DNA of 64,000 nucleotides from Micrococcales bacterium. Lineage in GTDB: Bacteria > Actinomycetota > Actinomycetes > S36-B12 > UBA10799. Where the stretch lies: positions 1-64,000 of the forward strand of contig JADKAV010000002.1 of NCBI GenBank assembly GCA_016719135.1, read 5' to 3'. A program made the translations under genes and the position numbers. Under the pieces are notes generated by a model. The model did no database searches. It was not told the DNA's origin and worked only from the letters and a program-made list of their open reading frames with translations. Positions 34,516 through 45,000 of this stretch are shown here, in pieces. Numbering within the stretch: position 1 is the stretch's first letter; the number at the start of each line of letters is the position of its first letter.

Positions 34516-35608
34516 GCACCAGCCTCAGCCGGGCCGACGCGGGCAACACCGATATTGCCGCGAGGAAGACCTCGCGGGCGACATCGTCCCACGAGTGAGC
34601 ACCACCGAAAGGCTGCGGTGCGACCGGATTTTCACGCCAGTGCTTCATCATCGTCGGGATCCAGCGGCCCAGCGCCATCGGGGAGGCGGGCACCACCACA
34701 CCGTCGGCAGCACGCGTCGAGTCCCGAAGGCCGGGTACGTCGTAGGCCACCGTCGGCGTTCCTACTGCGGCCGCTTCGGTGACCACGAGACCCCAACCTT
34801 CGCGCACGCTGGTCGCGATGTGCACATGCGCCGCGGCCATGAGCCGGACCTTCTCCTGCTCACTCACGCGCCCGAACACAGTGACGCCGTCAGTGGCCGC
34901 CGCCTGGACCTTCTCCAGGTCGGGTCCCCCGCCGATCATCCACAACTGCAGGTCGGGGATCTGCCGGCGTGCGATCTCGAATGCCTCAATCGCATCCAGC
35001 GGGCGCTTGTACGGCACCAGGCGCGCGCACCAGACCAGCGTCGGCCGCTCTTCCTTGCGCACATCGGGCACCTGCACCGGCGGGTCGAAACCTTCGGGCA
35101 CGACGGTGACGTTGTGCACGCCGAAGCGCTCGATAGAGGCTTTGGTCGACTCGGACACCGCAAGCACGTGCTGGTCGCGGTAGGAGCGCAACCACTTCGG
35201 TTCCAGCACATAGCGGCCCAGCAGGCTGGCCGGCCACGGGGAGTTGTGCGCCCAGATCTCTTCACACGTCTGGTGGATGAAGGCCACCGTCGGCACATCC
35301 TTGATCCAAGTGTGCGCCTCGAACGCAACGGTGTTGATCATGTCGATGACCAGGTCGAAACCCTGATACTGCCCAACTCGTTTCCACCATGTGCGGGCCC
35401 GCCGGTACACGGTGTAGCGGTTGCCACCCCGCACGACGGTGTAACCATCGACCTTCTCCGCGATGGGACGATCGGCAACCGCGGCGGCGAACAGCGTGAT
35501 CTGGTGACCCTGCGCCGCCCACCGCTTTGCCACCTGCTCGGTGTAGACCTCGGCACCGCCGGCCGCGGGGTTGGCCAGGTCGCGCCAGGTGAGGATGAGG
35601 ATTCGCAT
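34502..35608 (-). CDS. Glycosyltransferase family 4
   Basis: 368 residues. N-terminal donor/acceptor half begins LILTWRDLANPAAGGAEVYT, a signature of GT4 enzymes acting on lipid-linked cell-wall glycans; middle VLAVSESTKASIERFG, VVPEGFD; C-terminal half VWCARLVPYKRPLDAIEAF and the donor site REGWGLVVTEAAAVGTPTVAYDVPGL. The start at 35608 lies one base after the upstream gene's stop. Confidence 0.9.
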   Translation of the reverse strand: MRILILTWRDLANPAAGGAEVYTEQVAKRWAAQGHQITLFAAAVADRPIAEKVDGYTVVRGGNRYTVYRRARTWWKRVGQYQGFDLVIDMINTVAFEAHTWIKDVPTVAFIHQTCEEIWAHNSPWPASLLGRYVLEPKWLRSYRDQHVLAVSESTKASIERFGVHNVTVVPEGFDPPVQVPDVRKEERPTLVWCARLVPYKRPLDAIEAFEIARRQIPDLQLWMIGGGPDLEKVQAAATDGVTVFGRVSEQEKVRLMAAAHVHIATSVREGWGLVVTEAAAVGTPTVAYDVPGLRDSTRAADGVVVPASPMALGRWIPTMMKHWRENPVAPQPFGGAHSWDDVAREVFLAAISVLPASARLRLVHDAA

Positions 35609-35609
35609 T

Positions 35610-36578
35610 TCAGGCCGCCTGCAGTTCGGGGATCAGGTGGACGGGCTGGGCGACCGGCAGCGCGGTGACCGTTGCGGTTTCGCCGCGGTAGGTCCCGGTC
35701 AGGTGCAGCCGGCCGAAGACGCTGAGCGCCTCCCCGATGGTGCGGAGGATGGCTTTGACCCCGACCGACGAACCGGCGAGCCGTTCACGCAGTTCCACGG
35801 GCGCGGCCTGCATGCCGGAGATGCCGGCCTGCTTGGCTGCCACGAAGAACTCGAGGTCGAAGGCGAAGCGTTGCTCACGCAGGTTCGGCAGCACCTTGGC
35901 CATGGCGTCACGCCGGAACAGCTTGCAGCCGGTCTGCGTGTCGGTGACGCCGAGGTCGAACAGCGCGGTCACGAAGGTGACGAAGCCCCGCGAGACGACC
36001 TTGCGCAGCGAACTGGCTGCGGACTGCGAACCGGCGAGGTACTTGTTGGCGTACACGACCTCGAGGTTGTGCGCCTTCGCCCGTTGCAGATAGTCACACA
36101 GGTAGGTCGGGTCGATGTCGCCGTCAGCATCCACCATGCCAAGGTACTGACCCCTGGCCTGTGAAAACCCGCTGTGCAATGCCGCCCCTTTGCCCATGTT
36201 GCGCGGCTGGGTGATCACCCGGACCCCATCGATGTCGGCGATGCTGGCCTCTGATCCGTCGGTCGAGCCGTCGGACACGGCAAGGACCTCGTGTGAGATG
36301 CCGTCAGTGCGCAACGCGGAGACGAGCTCCAGAACGTTGGGCCGCAATGCGTCACCGGGGTTGTAGAACGGGATGACCACGCTGAGTTCCACCTCCGGTG
36401 CTTGCCGCAGGGACTGCGCCGGAACCGGCGACTGCACCGCGGGGCGGCGACGGTCGACCATCAGCAACAGGCCTGCGATCACGAACGCAGGAACCACGAT
36501 CAGCAGCCGGACCAGTTGCCGGGCGAGGACGCGGGACTGCAGGAGAACGGTGGGGATTTGCGGGGTCATTTGGGCCAT
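35610..36578 (-). CDS. Dolichyl-phosphate-mannose synthase-like glycosyltransferase (GT2)
   Basis: 322 residues. An N-terminal membrane helix (LVRLLIVVPAFVIAGLLLMV) precedes a GT-A domain with VVIPFYNPGDALRPNV, VSDGSTDGS, NMGKGAALHSGFSQARGQYLGMVDADGDID (DAD motif) and DTQTGCKLFRRDAM. Such enzymes load polyprenyl phosphate with a sugar for export. ATG at 36578 (an ATG nine bases in is possible) has no good Shine-Dalgarno, but sits 21 bases after the CTTGAAC direct repeat, which supports it. First gene of the operon running to 32355. Confidence 0.9.
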   Translation of the reverse strand: MAQMTPQIPTVLLQSRVLARQLVRLLIVVPAFVIAGLLLMVDRRRPAVQSPVPAQSLRQAPEVELSVVIPFYNPGDALRPNVLELVSALRTDGISHEVLAVSDGSTDGSEASIADIDGVRVITQPRNMGKGAALHSGFSQARGQYLGMVDADGDIDPTYLCDYLQRAKAHNLEVVYANKYLAGSQSAASSLRKVVSRGFVTFVTALFDLGVTDTQTGCKLFRRDAMAKVLPNLREQRFAFDLEFFVAAKQAGISGMQAAPVELRERLAGSSVGVKAILRTIGEALSVFGRLHLTGTYRGETATVTALPVAQPVHLIPELQAA

Positions 36579-36599
36579 GGATCAAACGTGGCCGCACAA

Positions 36600-36617
36600 G
36601 TTCAAGGGTAGTTCAAG
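36600..36617 (-). promoter_or_regulatory. 18-bp direct repeat, site 1 (upstream of the GT operon)
   Basis: Read with the gene: CTTGAAC-TACC-CTTGAAC, then 21 bases to the ATG of the GT2 gene at 36578. Half-sites are spaced 11 bases start to start, one helical turn. Matching sites precede 37892, 42092 and 48711. Confidence 0.65.
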
Positions 36618-36656
36618 ACGCAAGCAATGCTGAATCAGCGTTGTAAGGGTGCGCGA

Positions 36657-37892
36657 TCAGGCGTGCACAGACTTGCGCCAGGCAGGCGCCTCGAGCGCGA
36701 CCAGGGCCACCAGAATCACGAAACCAGCTGCCGCAGATCCGGCCGCGATCTGTTCGGCACTGCTGTGCCACAGACCGATCACGACGATCTCGATTGTCGC
36801 GCCGGCCCATGGCAGCCAAGCCGTCCAGTGATGGCGGGCGAGTCCAGCGTGGACCAGCACACTGACGAACGCACTGAGCCCGGCGACAATCGCCAGCACC
36901 CTGGTGACAGCAATCGCATCGGCGTAGGTGCCAGGACCATAGAGCGCGCCCAGCACCAGACCCGGCACCGCAGCCACCACGAACGCAACAAAAACGGCTG
37001 GCACGCCGACTACCAAGAGTGACGAACGAAGGGCACTCGACCGGTTCTGGTCCACCCAGCCGGCGACCAGTTTCGGGTATGCCACGGCGATTGCTGCGGC
37101 AGGCAGGGCAAGGATCGTCTTGCCGATCGTGGCCGCCGCGACATAACCCCCGGACACGGTGTTGGGCAAGAAGTGGCGGGCAAGGAACAGGTCGACCGTC
37201 GTGAACAGGAACAGCCCGCTGACCACCGCGCCCGTGCGCAGGTAGTCCCCTCCGGACAGCACGGCCAGCGGCCCGGTCCCGGATCGAAGTGCGGCAAGCA
37301 GGACGACCAGCAGTCCGCACAGCTCACCCAGCAGAGTCCCGATGAGAGCACCGGTGACTCCGGCGACGGCAGCAAGTGCCAATCCCGGTCCCATGCGGAT
37401 CACGGTTGCCACCACGTAACTGGATGCCACGGTGCCGGTTCTGCCCACGCCCAACAGCAGACCGCGCATCACCGCGATGAGTGCTGCCACCAGCAAAGTG
37501 GGGGCCAGGATCACTGCGTCCCAGGTCGAGTCCAGGTGCAGGAAGCCCGCCACGGGCCCCGCGCCGAGCACGAGCAGGAGCACCACCGGAGCGGCATACA
37601 AGGTCGTGCGAACCAGCAGCCGCCTGGCTGTCGACGTGGACAACCCGTACACCGCGGCGGCCCGGGCGCTCGCGGTCTGCAGCGCCGACAGCGGCACGGC
37701 GACCAGCGTCATCGCGGCCAGCACCGTGCCCAGTGCCCCGTACTCAGCCGGGTTCAGCGTGCGGCCAACCACCCCGTGGAAGAGCAGGTTCGCAGCACTC
37801 TGCACCATCACCGCGATGAACAGTGGGGCGGCCAGTCGGGACAAGCGACTGGACCGTATCGACCGGCGTTCGGGCGCCGTTAGTGCTGTCAC
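36657..37892 (-). CDS. Oligosaccharide flippase-like membrane protein (Wzx/MATE fold)
   Basis: 411 residues with about 12-14 helices and few charged loops, in the polysaccharide-biosynthesis/MOP flippase pattern: APLFIAVMVQSAANLLFHGVVGRTLNPAEYGALGTVLA at the N-terminus is typical (helix 1, then xYG). It would move lipid-linked glycan across the membrane. The GTG at 37892 is supported by GGTAGGTGG just upstream and by the direct repeat 21 bases away. Divergent from the secreted-protein gene at 37968. Confidence 0.85.
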   Translation of the reverse strand: MTALTAPERRSIRSSRLSRLAAPLFIAVMVQSAANLLFHGVVGRTLNPAEYGALGTVLAAMTLVAVPLSALQTASARAAAVYGLSTSTARRLLVRTTLYAAPVVLLLVLGAGPVAGFLHLDSTWDAVILAPTLLVAALIAVMRGLLLGVGRTGTVASSYVVATVIRMGPGLALAAVAGVTGALIGTLLGELCGLLVVLLAALRSGTGPLAVLSGGDYLRTGAVVSGLFLFTTVDLFLARHFLPNTVSGGYVAAATIGKTILALPAAAIAVAYPKLVAGWVDQNRSSALRSSLLVVGVPAVFVAFVVAAVPGLVLGALYGPGTYADAIAVTRVLAIVAGLSAFVSVLVHAGLARHHWTAWLPWAGATIEIVVIGLWHSSAEQIAAGSAAAGFVILVALVALEAPAWRKSVHA

Positions 37893-37913
37893 CCACCTAC
37901 CGTGACCGGGGTT

Positions 37914-37931
37914 CCTCAAGAACACCTCAAG
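37914..37931 (-). promoter_or_regulatory. 18-bp direct repeat, site 2 (upstream of the flippase)
   Basis: Read with the flippase: CTTGAGG-TGTT-CTTGAGG, then 21 bases to its GTG at 37892. It lies in a 75-base divergent gap, so it could affect the gene at 37968 too, but spacing and orientation fit the flippase. Confidence 0.65.
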
Positions 37932-37967
37932 AGACACTACGGGTTCGTTCCACATCCATGTCCAGCT

Positions 37968-38606
37968 ATGGCGCGGACGTTCCCTACTCGTCACAGTGGA
38001 AAGGTGAAGTTCGCCTCCGCACTACTCATGTTGCTCTTCCTCTGTGTGCCCTCTGTCGTGTACGCCGAACAAGGCCCCGGCTACGGCGGCGACGCCGATG
38101 AACTGGCTGTGACGTGGGACAACCCGAAGAACAAGGCGATGGCCGCCGGGCCGCCCGCAGTGCCGACCGAGCAGAACGGCGGCGTGTCGCAGGGACCGGT
38201 CACCGACCCCAAGCGACTGGCGCTGTCCCCCCAGCAGTCCAGCCTCAACGTGGAGGGCATCGGGTTCCGCGGTCTGTCCGAGGTCACGGTCCAGTTCGGC
38301 GATGAAGACCCCGTCGCCGTCCGCGTCGACCAGACCGGCACCATGAGCACCACGTTCCCGGCCACCGGCACCGATGCCCCGGGCACCACCATCGTCGCCA
38401 TCGGCCGTGGTCCGTCCGGGGCCATTCGCACGCTGGTTGGCTCAGTACCGCCCATGCCCTCCGGGACGAACCTGATGGGGATGGTTCCGTGGTTCATCGT
38501 CGTGCCGGTCGTGGGGATCGCCGCCCTGTCACTGATCAGACGACGCCCGGCCGAACAGAACGACGCCAACATGGTCTTCGGACATCCTGTTCCCTCACCG
38601 GCCTGA
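37968..38606 (+). CDS. Secreted or membrane-tethered protein of unknown function
   Basis: 212 residues from ATG 37968. Signal peptide with basic n-region then FASALLMLLFLCVPSVVYA; the mature part is Pro/Gly-rich followed by an Ig-like beta region (SSLNVEGIGFRGLSEVTVQFGDEDPVAVRVDQTGTMSTTFP). A C-terminal helix (MVPWFIVVPVVGIAALSLI) and RRR stop-transfer anchor it. A GTG at 38004 is an alternative start. The last 12 bases overlap the convergent gene ending at 38595. Likely a surface accessory of the polysaccharide locus; I do not recognise a family. Confidence 0.7.
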   Translation: MARTFPTRHSGKVKFASALLMLLFLCVPSVVYAEQGPGYGGDADELAVTWDNPKNKAMAAGPPAVPTEQNGGVSQGPVTDPKRLALSPQQSSLNVEGIGFRGLSEVTVQFGDEDPVAVRVDQTGTMSTTFPATGTDAPGTTIVAIGRGPSGAIRTLVGSVPPMPSGTNLMGMVPWFIVVPVVGIAALSLIRRRPAEQNDANMVFGHPVPSPA

Positions 38607-40616
38607 TGTTGGTGACGAACGTCGCCGCAACCATGTTCGCCGATGCTCGATGAGGCCGCCGACGATCAAGGCGAACAGCACGGCTGTTGAGGCGAAGGTG
38701 GCAGGCAGCAACCATCGCCACGGCGCGTAACTGACCGTAAGCGCGTCGCCCGGAGCATCGAAAGCAATGGTGCCTGCCAGCGTTGGGATTCCAGCGACAC
38801 CGTCGACCTGCCAGCCATCGCTGTACTCCTCGGGGATCACCACCCATCCGGAGCTTCCCGCCTCAACTTGCCACTGCGTGGCGCTGAGCTTGCGCAGACT
38901 TCCGGCGGCTTGACTGCGGCCCCCGTCGACACCTCCCGTGGGCGTGATCGCCTCGGTGCCCAACTCCCCCGCCGCGGCCCATTGCAGTGTTTGCTCGTAA
39001 GTCGCGCTGCGCCGTGCGACAACTCGACCCGTGCCGCGTGCCTCAACCCGATACACAGCCATGGTGGCAGTGTCGAGCACCAGTGCAAGGTCGGGTTGTC
39101 TGCGAACCCAGCCGTAGTCGGGCAGCTCGGAGGTCTTGGCAAGCACGACGTATTCGACACCGAGCGGAGCCACCAAACGACCGAACGCGTCACCCCCGCC
39201 ATCGGCCACCAACCTGTCCACGTACGCCGTGCGCAGGGAGGTGGAATCAGTACGCAGTCCGGGCAGTTCCACCGCATCGGAGGTGAGTGCCGTACGGTCG
39301 AAGAAGGCGTTGGCGGGAGTGGCGATCGTGCGGTCATCGGAGAAGCCGAACGGCTGATAGGCGTGCCACGGCAGGAACAGCGCCAGCCCGTCGCCTGAGC
39401 CCATGCGTGCGTTCGCCTGCGACCAGCCCTCGGGATAGCGGCTGGTGGAGATACTCCCGCCGAGCCCCCAGACCAGAGTGGGCGCGATCACCACGGGCGC
39501 CAGAGCCAGCGGGAGCGCAAGCAACGCCGACCTGTCCGCCACGCGGGCCGCGAACCATTCCACACTGACCCCGAAGGCCACCGCGTAGCCGAGCAGCACC
39601 AGCGCGATCCACTTCTGCTGCTCGCGCATCGCCTCGAACAGAGGCAAGTTGTCGAACGCGAAGCGATACACACCACCGGCCGGTCCGGAAACTCCGGCCG
39701 CCAGCAGCAGCCCGACAACCGTCACCGCAATCAGGGGCGTCGCCCTGTCGAACTCCGTCTTCCATAGCACCGTGTAGCCCACGACCACCGCGACCGCGAG
39801 CATCACAGTGACCAGCATCCCGAAGCCGGGACCCAGCCAGTCCCGGACCGTATCCACGTCGGCGGTGCGCCAGAAGCCATGCAGAGTCGCCACGGTCGGT
39901 AGGAGGCCGCCGGGACCCGCACGGGTCGCGTACGCCTCGAGATCCGCGTCCGTCACGCGCAGGGCCGGCGTGTTCGTCAACCACAGCACGAGGGCGTAGG
40001 AGTAGACCAACCCGGCCGACAGCGTCACCTGCGCCGAGCGCACGAGATCACGCCACGACGGCCTGGGCAGAACAGCGACCGCGAGCACCACCACGATGCC
40101 CAGCCAGGCGGCGTGAGGGCTCACCGAGATCGCCAGTGCGAACCACAGCGCCGGGCGCACCGCGAACCACTTCCGCTGACGACGCGCCTCCAGCAACGCG
40201 GCGTACAGCCAGGGCAAAAGGGCCATTCCGAGCAGAAAAGCGACATGTCCTACCCGCACCCGGTCCACGACAACCGGGTTGCAGACCATGAACAGAGCAG
40301 CGGACAGTCGTCGCCACCTGTTTCCGCCCGCGGCGACGCTGGCACCAGCAGCGGCCAAAGGGAAGAAGACCAAGATGATCAGCCAGGCGGTCGCAGAGGA
40401 CCCGAACACCTCGCGCAGCACCTGGGTGGCGATCCGAAACGGCATCGCATCCAGAGCCGAACCGGACAGTCCATAAATACCCGGGGTGAGGGTCTGGTTG
40501 GGTCCGCTCACCCAGTCCAGCAGCAGCAGATATCCGCCACGCATCCAGGGCACAACAACAGCCAGGCCGACGATCAGGCCCCCGACGGCCGCCTCAAGGG
40601 TGACCCGTGTCCTCAT
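38595..40616 (-). CDS. Large polytopic membrane protein, GT-C/YfhO-like
   Basis: 673 residues: about 12 helices over the first 420, then a roughly 200-residue soluble beta-rich domain, then one last helix and a basic tail. The pattern (WVSGPNQTLTPGIYGL in the first external loop, FDNLPLFEAMREQQKWIALVLLGYAVAFG, ...SSGWVVIPEEYSDGWQVDG) is like GT-C polyprenyl-sugar transferases with a C-terminal carbohydrate-binding domain. The metal/acid residue of the first loop is not clear. It overlaps the kinase-like gene by four bases (ATGA). Confidence 0.7.
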   Translation of the reverse strand: MRTRVTLEAAVGGLIVGLAVVVPWMRGGYLLLLDWVSGPNQTLTPGIYGLSGSALDAMPFRIATQVLREVFGSSATAWLIILVFFPLAAAGASVAAGGNRWRRLSAALFMVCNPVVVDRVRVGHVAFLLGMALLPWLYAALLEARRQRKWFAVRPALWFALAISVSPHAAWLGIVVVLAVAVLPRPSWRDLVRSAQVTLSAGLVYSYALVLWLTNTPALRVTDADLEAYATRAGPGGLLPTVATLHGFWRTADVDTVRDWLGPGFGMLVTVMLAVAVVVGYTVLWKTEFDRATPLIAVTVVGLLLAAGVSGPAGGVYRFAFDNLPLFEAMREQQKWIALVLLGYAVAFGVSVEWFAARVADRSALLALPLALAPVVIAPTLVWGLGGSISTSRYPEGWSQANARMGSGDGLALFLPWHAYQPFGFSDDRTIATPANAFFDRTALTSDAVELPGLRTDSTSLRTAYVDRLVADGGGDAFGRLVAPLGVEYVVLAKTSELPDYGWVRRQPDLALVLDTATMAVYRVEARGTGRVVARRSATYEQTLQWAAAGELGTEAITPTGGVDGGRSQAAGSLRKLSATQWQVEAGSSGWVVIPEEYSDGWQVDGVAGIPTLAGTIAFDAPGDALTVSYAPWRWLLPATFASTAVLFALIVGGLIEHRRTWLRRRSSPTSGR

Positions 40617-41989
40617 GGCCTCGGAGGTGACCCCAGGTGGGCCGCACTGAGGACGGCCCGGACAACCGGCTGGGTGGCGTCGGCCTCCTGACCGGACGTG
40701 TCGACAATGATGTTCGCGTAGCGGCCGGGGCTCTCGGCCAGCAGGGCCCGGAACTGTTCTTGCTGGCGCCGCTGCTCGGACAGTGAGCGTTCGGGTTTGC
40801 GGGCGTGGATGAGTTCCGCGGGAGCATCGGGCAGCAGCATGACGTCTGGTCGCGGGACCAACCATTCGACGAATGCGCTAGCCGGCGAGCCTGGCCACGG
40901 GGACTCCCGCAAGTCGTAGATGTAGCGATCGCAGATGACGACCTCGGCCCTCCGCCGGGGCCCAGCCACGGTGCTCAGATAGCGCCATCCGTACTCGAAT
41001 GCGTAGTACCAAGCAGCGACTTTGCGCAGTGCCTGGTGTTCACTTGGCGGCGCCGGGGTTTCGCTCGGCTGATCCTGCGCGACCACTTCACCGCCGGGCG
41101 TCGCGATCCCCAACATTCGCCGAGCGATTCCCACCCCCGGCAGGTTGCCACGGGCCATACCGAAGTAGGCGGTCCGCGTGGTGAAACCGAGGCGCTGCAG
41201 GTGTTGCTCGAGTTCGTCGGCGACCGTCGATTTTCCGGAGCCGTCGGTGCCCACTGCTGCCACGACAACGCCGCGCGTCCGGTGCCCCAATGGCCCCTTG
41301 CGCCGGCCCGCCGGGAGGATCGAGCGCCGCTGCTTCCACGCCGCCGCCAACCCCGAAGGAGCCAACGTGCGCTGCAGAAGCACACGCCGGGCACGCTTGG
41401 CCAGATCGGTCGGGGGCGAGGCTCCGTCGAGCACCGAAACGACATCGGCAGCCAGCGCACCGAGCTCGCGCTGCCAGGTGCGCAACGCCGTGCGCTGTTC
41501 GTCCTGCGATGTCGCGGCCCATGCCTGCTGCGCTTCGCCTATCCGATCGGTGGGCGGGATGCGTCCTCGCAGCAATGGCCGGATGAGCAGGTCCGCGGCG
41601 GCGGCCTGTCCGCTGAACCGGTGGGAATCGACACGGATGTCCGCTTCGGCCGCCAGCAGAACCGGGCCCACCCGAAGGTCACCGAACGTGACATCGACCA
41701 CGGCCATGCCACCGTCGGCCAGGACCGCCCAGCCGGTGTGCCGCAGCCTTCTCGGGTCATCGGCATGTTCCACCCTGGCAGCGGGAAGCAGTTGCTCGAT
41801 GGCGGCCCTGACCGAGGGGGCCCGTGTACTTTCGCACCAGATGTCAAGGTCTTTGGGACCCCGGTCATGTTCCCATTGCGTCGTCGCGCCCACGGGGCCC
41901 TGCCAGGCCCAACCGCTGTCGCCCAGAATGCCGGGCAGCGCGGCAACGACCTCAGCCCGCTGGCATCCGGCCGGCAGGTCAGTCATCAT
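40613..41989 (-). CDS. Nucleotidyltransferase-like/thymidylate-kinase-like fusion protein
   Basis: 458 residues. The N-terminal half has a minimal nucleotidyltransferase pattern (HDRGPKDLDIWCES...AVVDVTFGDLRVG). The C-terminal half is a P-loop kinase of the thymidylate-kinase superfamily: VVVAAVGTDGSGKSTVADEL, the central CDRYIYDLRESP (DR-Y motif) and the lid-like ARKPERSLSEQRRQQEQ. Such fusions occur in cell-wall/capsule clusters; substrate unknown, TMP not shown. ATG codons at 41989 and 41986 both fit. Confidence 0.75.
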   Translation of the reverse strand: MMTDLPAGCQRAEVVAALPGILGDSGWAWQGPVGATTQWEHDRGPKDLDIWCESTRAPSVRAAIEQLLPAARVEHADDPRRLRHTGWAVLADGGMAVVDVTFGDLRVGPVLLAAEADIRVDSHRFSGQAAAADLLIRPLLRGRIPPTDRIGEAQQAWAATSQDEQRTALRTWQRELGALAADVVSVLDGASPPTDLAKRARRVLLQRTLAPSGLAAAWKQRRSILPAGRRKGPLGHRTRGVVVAAVGTDGSGKSTVADELEQHLQRLGFTTRTAYFGMARGNLPGVGIARRMLGIATPGGEVVAQDQPSETPAPPSEHQALRKVAAWYYAFEYGWRYLSTVAGPRRRAEVVICDRYIYDLRESPWPGSPASAFVEWLVPRPDVMLLPDAPAELIHARKPERSLSEQRRQQEQFRALLAESPGRYANIIVDTSGQEADATQPVVRAVLSAAHLGSPPRP

Positions 41990-42051
41990 GAGCCTCACAC
42001 TAGGGCAGGTCGCCATGCCGGGGCTTTTTCTGCAGTCGAACCTGAATGAGC

Positions 42052-42069
42052 CTTGCCCGTCCCTTGAGG
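42052..42069 (+). promoter_or_regulatory. 18-bp direct repeat, site 3 (upstream of the AftD-like gene)
   Basis: CTTGCCC-GTCC-CTTGAGG, then 22 bases to the ATG at 42092. It is the least perfect of the four, its distal half-site ending CCC, and one base further from its start codon. Confidence 0.55.
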
Positions 42070-42091
42070 TTTCCCCGTGAGTCTGGAACCC

Positions 42092-45000
42092 ATGTCCACC
42101 ACGATCGAGCCGCAAACAGCGGAACGTGGCGAGCGCGCGCCTCGCAGGTTCGAGTGGGTATGGCCAGCCGGCTTCCACCCAGGACGCGCCTATCTCATCG
42201 TGATCGCCATCTCGACGCTGATCGTCAGCCGGTGGTTCCGGGCCGGGACGTTCATCGCCACCGGCGACATGGGCCCGTTCATTCGGCAGGGCTGGGAGCC
42301 GGGGGTTTTGTGGTCCTGGAACCAGCAGATCACTGGCGCGGGCTCGGCGGCTCACACGATCGGACGGGCACCGGAGTTCTTCCTGATCTGGCTCAGCGGC
42401 GCCCTGGGCTTCGACGAAACCGTCGCGCAATGGATGTTCTACACCCTCATCTACGGCTTGGTCGCCTTCGGCGTGGCCTACGCGGCGGGCGCCATCGTCC
42501 GGAGCGAATGGGGGATCGTGTTGGCCGGGACGTTCGCGGTCATGAACGGCTTCTTCCTGACGCGGATCCCCAACCCGTTGAACATCATCTCGGTGGGCAC
42601 GCTGGCCCTGCTCACAGGAATCGCGCTGCGAGTTGCGCAAGGCAGAACCGTTCCCACCCCGATCGCCGGCTTCGCGTTCATGCCGATCGCCTTTCTGGCC
42701 TTCAACCCGCCCATGTTCGTGGTGGCGGCGTTCTGGGCCAGCGTCTTCGCCCTGGTACTGGTGTGGATGTTGTACGGCTGGCGCGCATTCCTGCGCCTGC
42801 TCAAGTGGGACGCGATGGCAATTCCCTGGGTCATCGCGCTGAACTTGTGGTGGATCCTGCCGTTCCTACAGGCCTACACCGGAGGGGGTGGAGCGGAGTC
42901 GAACGCCGCCTTCACCGACCCCACCAACTGGACCTGGGCGCAGATCAACAATCAGATCCCCAATGCCTTGACGCTGACCGCCAACTGGGCCTGGTACCTG
43001 CCCCAGTACCTGCCGTTCACCGAAGCCCTGGACCGACCCTCCTGGATCTGGATCAGATACCTGATTCCGGCCCTGGTGTTCGCCGCTCCCCTGGCCGCAC
43101 TTCCGGTCCGGCGCCGGGTGGCCATGGTGCTGCTGGGTTTGTCGGGGGTCTTCGTGTTCCTGGCCAAGGGCCTCATGGAACCGCTGTCCGACGTCAACCT
43201 CTGGCTGTATCTGAACCTGCCCGGATTTTGGTTGTTCCGCGAGCCGATGAGCAAACTGGGTCAACCTACTGGTCGTTCTCTTCGCGCTGCTCATGGCGAT
43301 CCTGGTCGAGGGCGTCGTTCATCGCTGGCGACATCGTGGGAGCAAATCGACCCGCTGGCCGGCATGGGCTCCCGATGGTTCGACACTGGCCCTCATCGGG
43401 ACCACCACGGCTGCAGTCCTGGTTGTCATGTATCCGTATCCCATCGCGACCGGCGCGGTCATCCCCGACGCCCGGCCGATGCAACCGTCGGCGCATGTGC
43501 GCGTGCCGCAGTTCTGGTGGGACACCGCGGCGACCATCAACGCTGATCCCGAGTCCCGGCAAGGTCCTCGTGCTCCCGCTGGACGACTACTACCAGATGC
43601 CGACGAAATGGGGCTTCTTCGGCGTCGACAGCATCGCCAACCTGCTCATCCAACGCGGGGTGGTCCAGCCCAAACCAGACGGCTACTTCGGAGACGTGCC
43701 CGGCTACAAGGCCGACATCCAGGCGACTCAGACCGCGCTGCTGTCAGGCGATCTCGCTGCCGTACCGCGCCTGCTCGACGCCAGTGGAATCGACAAGATC
43801 ATCGTTCGGCACGACCTGATCCGGGACATGCCTGGTCGCAACATCGCCGATGATGAGGTGCTGGCCAAGGCACTCAAACGCACGCCGGGCATGACGCGAA
43901 CGTCGAACGGCGAACTCGAACTGTGGCAGACCAAGCCGGCCAGCGGCGATCCGGTCCGGGCCTACAACAACATCGTGTCCGCGGGCGCCCGCCCGGATGC
44001 CGCCGCCGGGGTCATCGGGTCAGTCGGCACCGGCAATGCGGTCATGGCGCTCAAGGCCAGCACAAAACCGTCCTTGCTGGCGACCGTGGACGACTCGCCC
44101 CAGGTGACCAAGGACTCCGTGCAATGGCCGGTCCCGGCTGTCGATGCCGGCGTCCCTCGCACCACCGTGGACCTCAAAGCCGGTACGTACGTGGTGGCGC
44201 AGCGAGCTCGGGCCTCCGCGGTACTGCGCCCTCGCTGGACACCGCCGCGCAAGAAGTTGGTCTTCAGCGACCCGACCAAGGTGCGTGTCGACGGTCAGGT
44301 GGTGTCCAGCGTGACCCCGTGGGTCCATCCCCCGCACCGACATCGTCGCCATCCAGGCCGGACCGCGGCCGTGTCGCTGGACGCGTGGGGCCGCGAGGCG
44401 CTGCCCCGACCGCCCGGAAGCCCGGTCCAGCGCCATCCGTTCCGGTTGGGTCGGCCACCCCCCTGGTCGCGTACTCGCCGTCCTCCAAGCCTGCCGATCC
44501 GGCCCCGCCGTCCGACGTTTACGACTGCAACAACTACGAACCGCGCCCGGCCCCGGAATTGAAACTGCGAAAGCGCATCGTGCCCACCGACAAGGGCCCG
44601 GCCATCCGTCTGAGCGCCGCGGACCACGCGGCCTGCACCCGCATCGAGATCCGGGACGCCGAAACCAGGACGGACCTACCGGGTCCGCATGGAATACCGG
44701 ATGGTCGAGGGAAAACGTCCCCAGATCTGCCTGTGGCAGGTGGGCACGGACGGATGCATCCTGACCCCCCGACCCACGCTCAACAAGGGCTGGCACCCCT
44801 TCGAACAGATCGTGACCGTCCAGCCCGGTGCCGACTCGTTGATCCTGGTCCTGCACGCCGACGTCGGTGAACGACTGCTCGGGCGCACAGTCACCGACTA
44901 CCGCTCCATCTCGATCGAAGCTCTTGATCCGGTTCTCGAGACGGAGATCTGGCCAGCCCCGATCGCCGAACGAGAGGTCGACCTCGCCGGGGGCGAACAC

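Noticed and set aside
38005..38606. Direct-repeat site 2 also driving the plus-strand gene at 37968
   Set aside because: Distance and orientation do not match the other sites; a start 21 bases downstream is not in the right frame.
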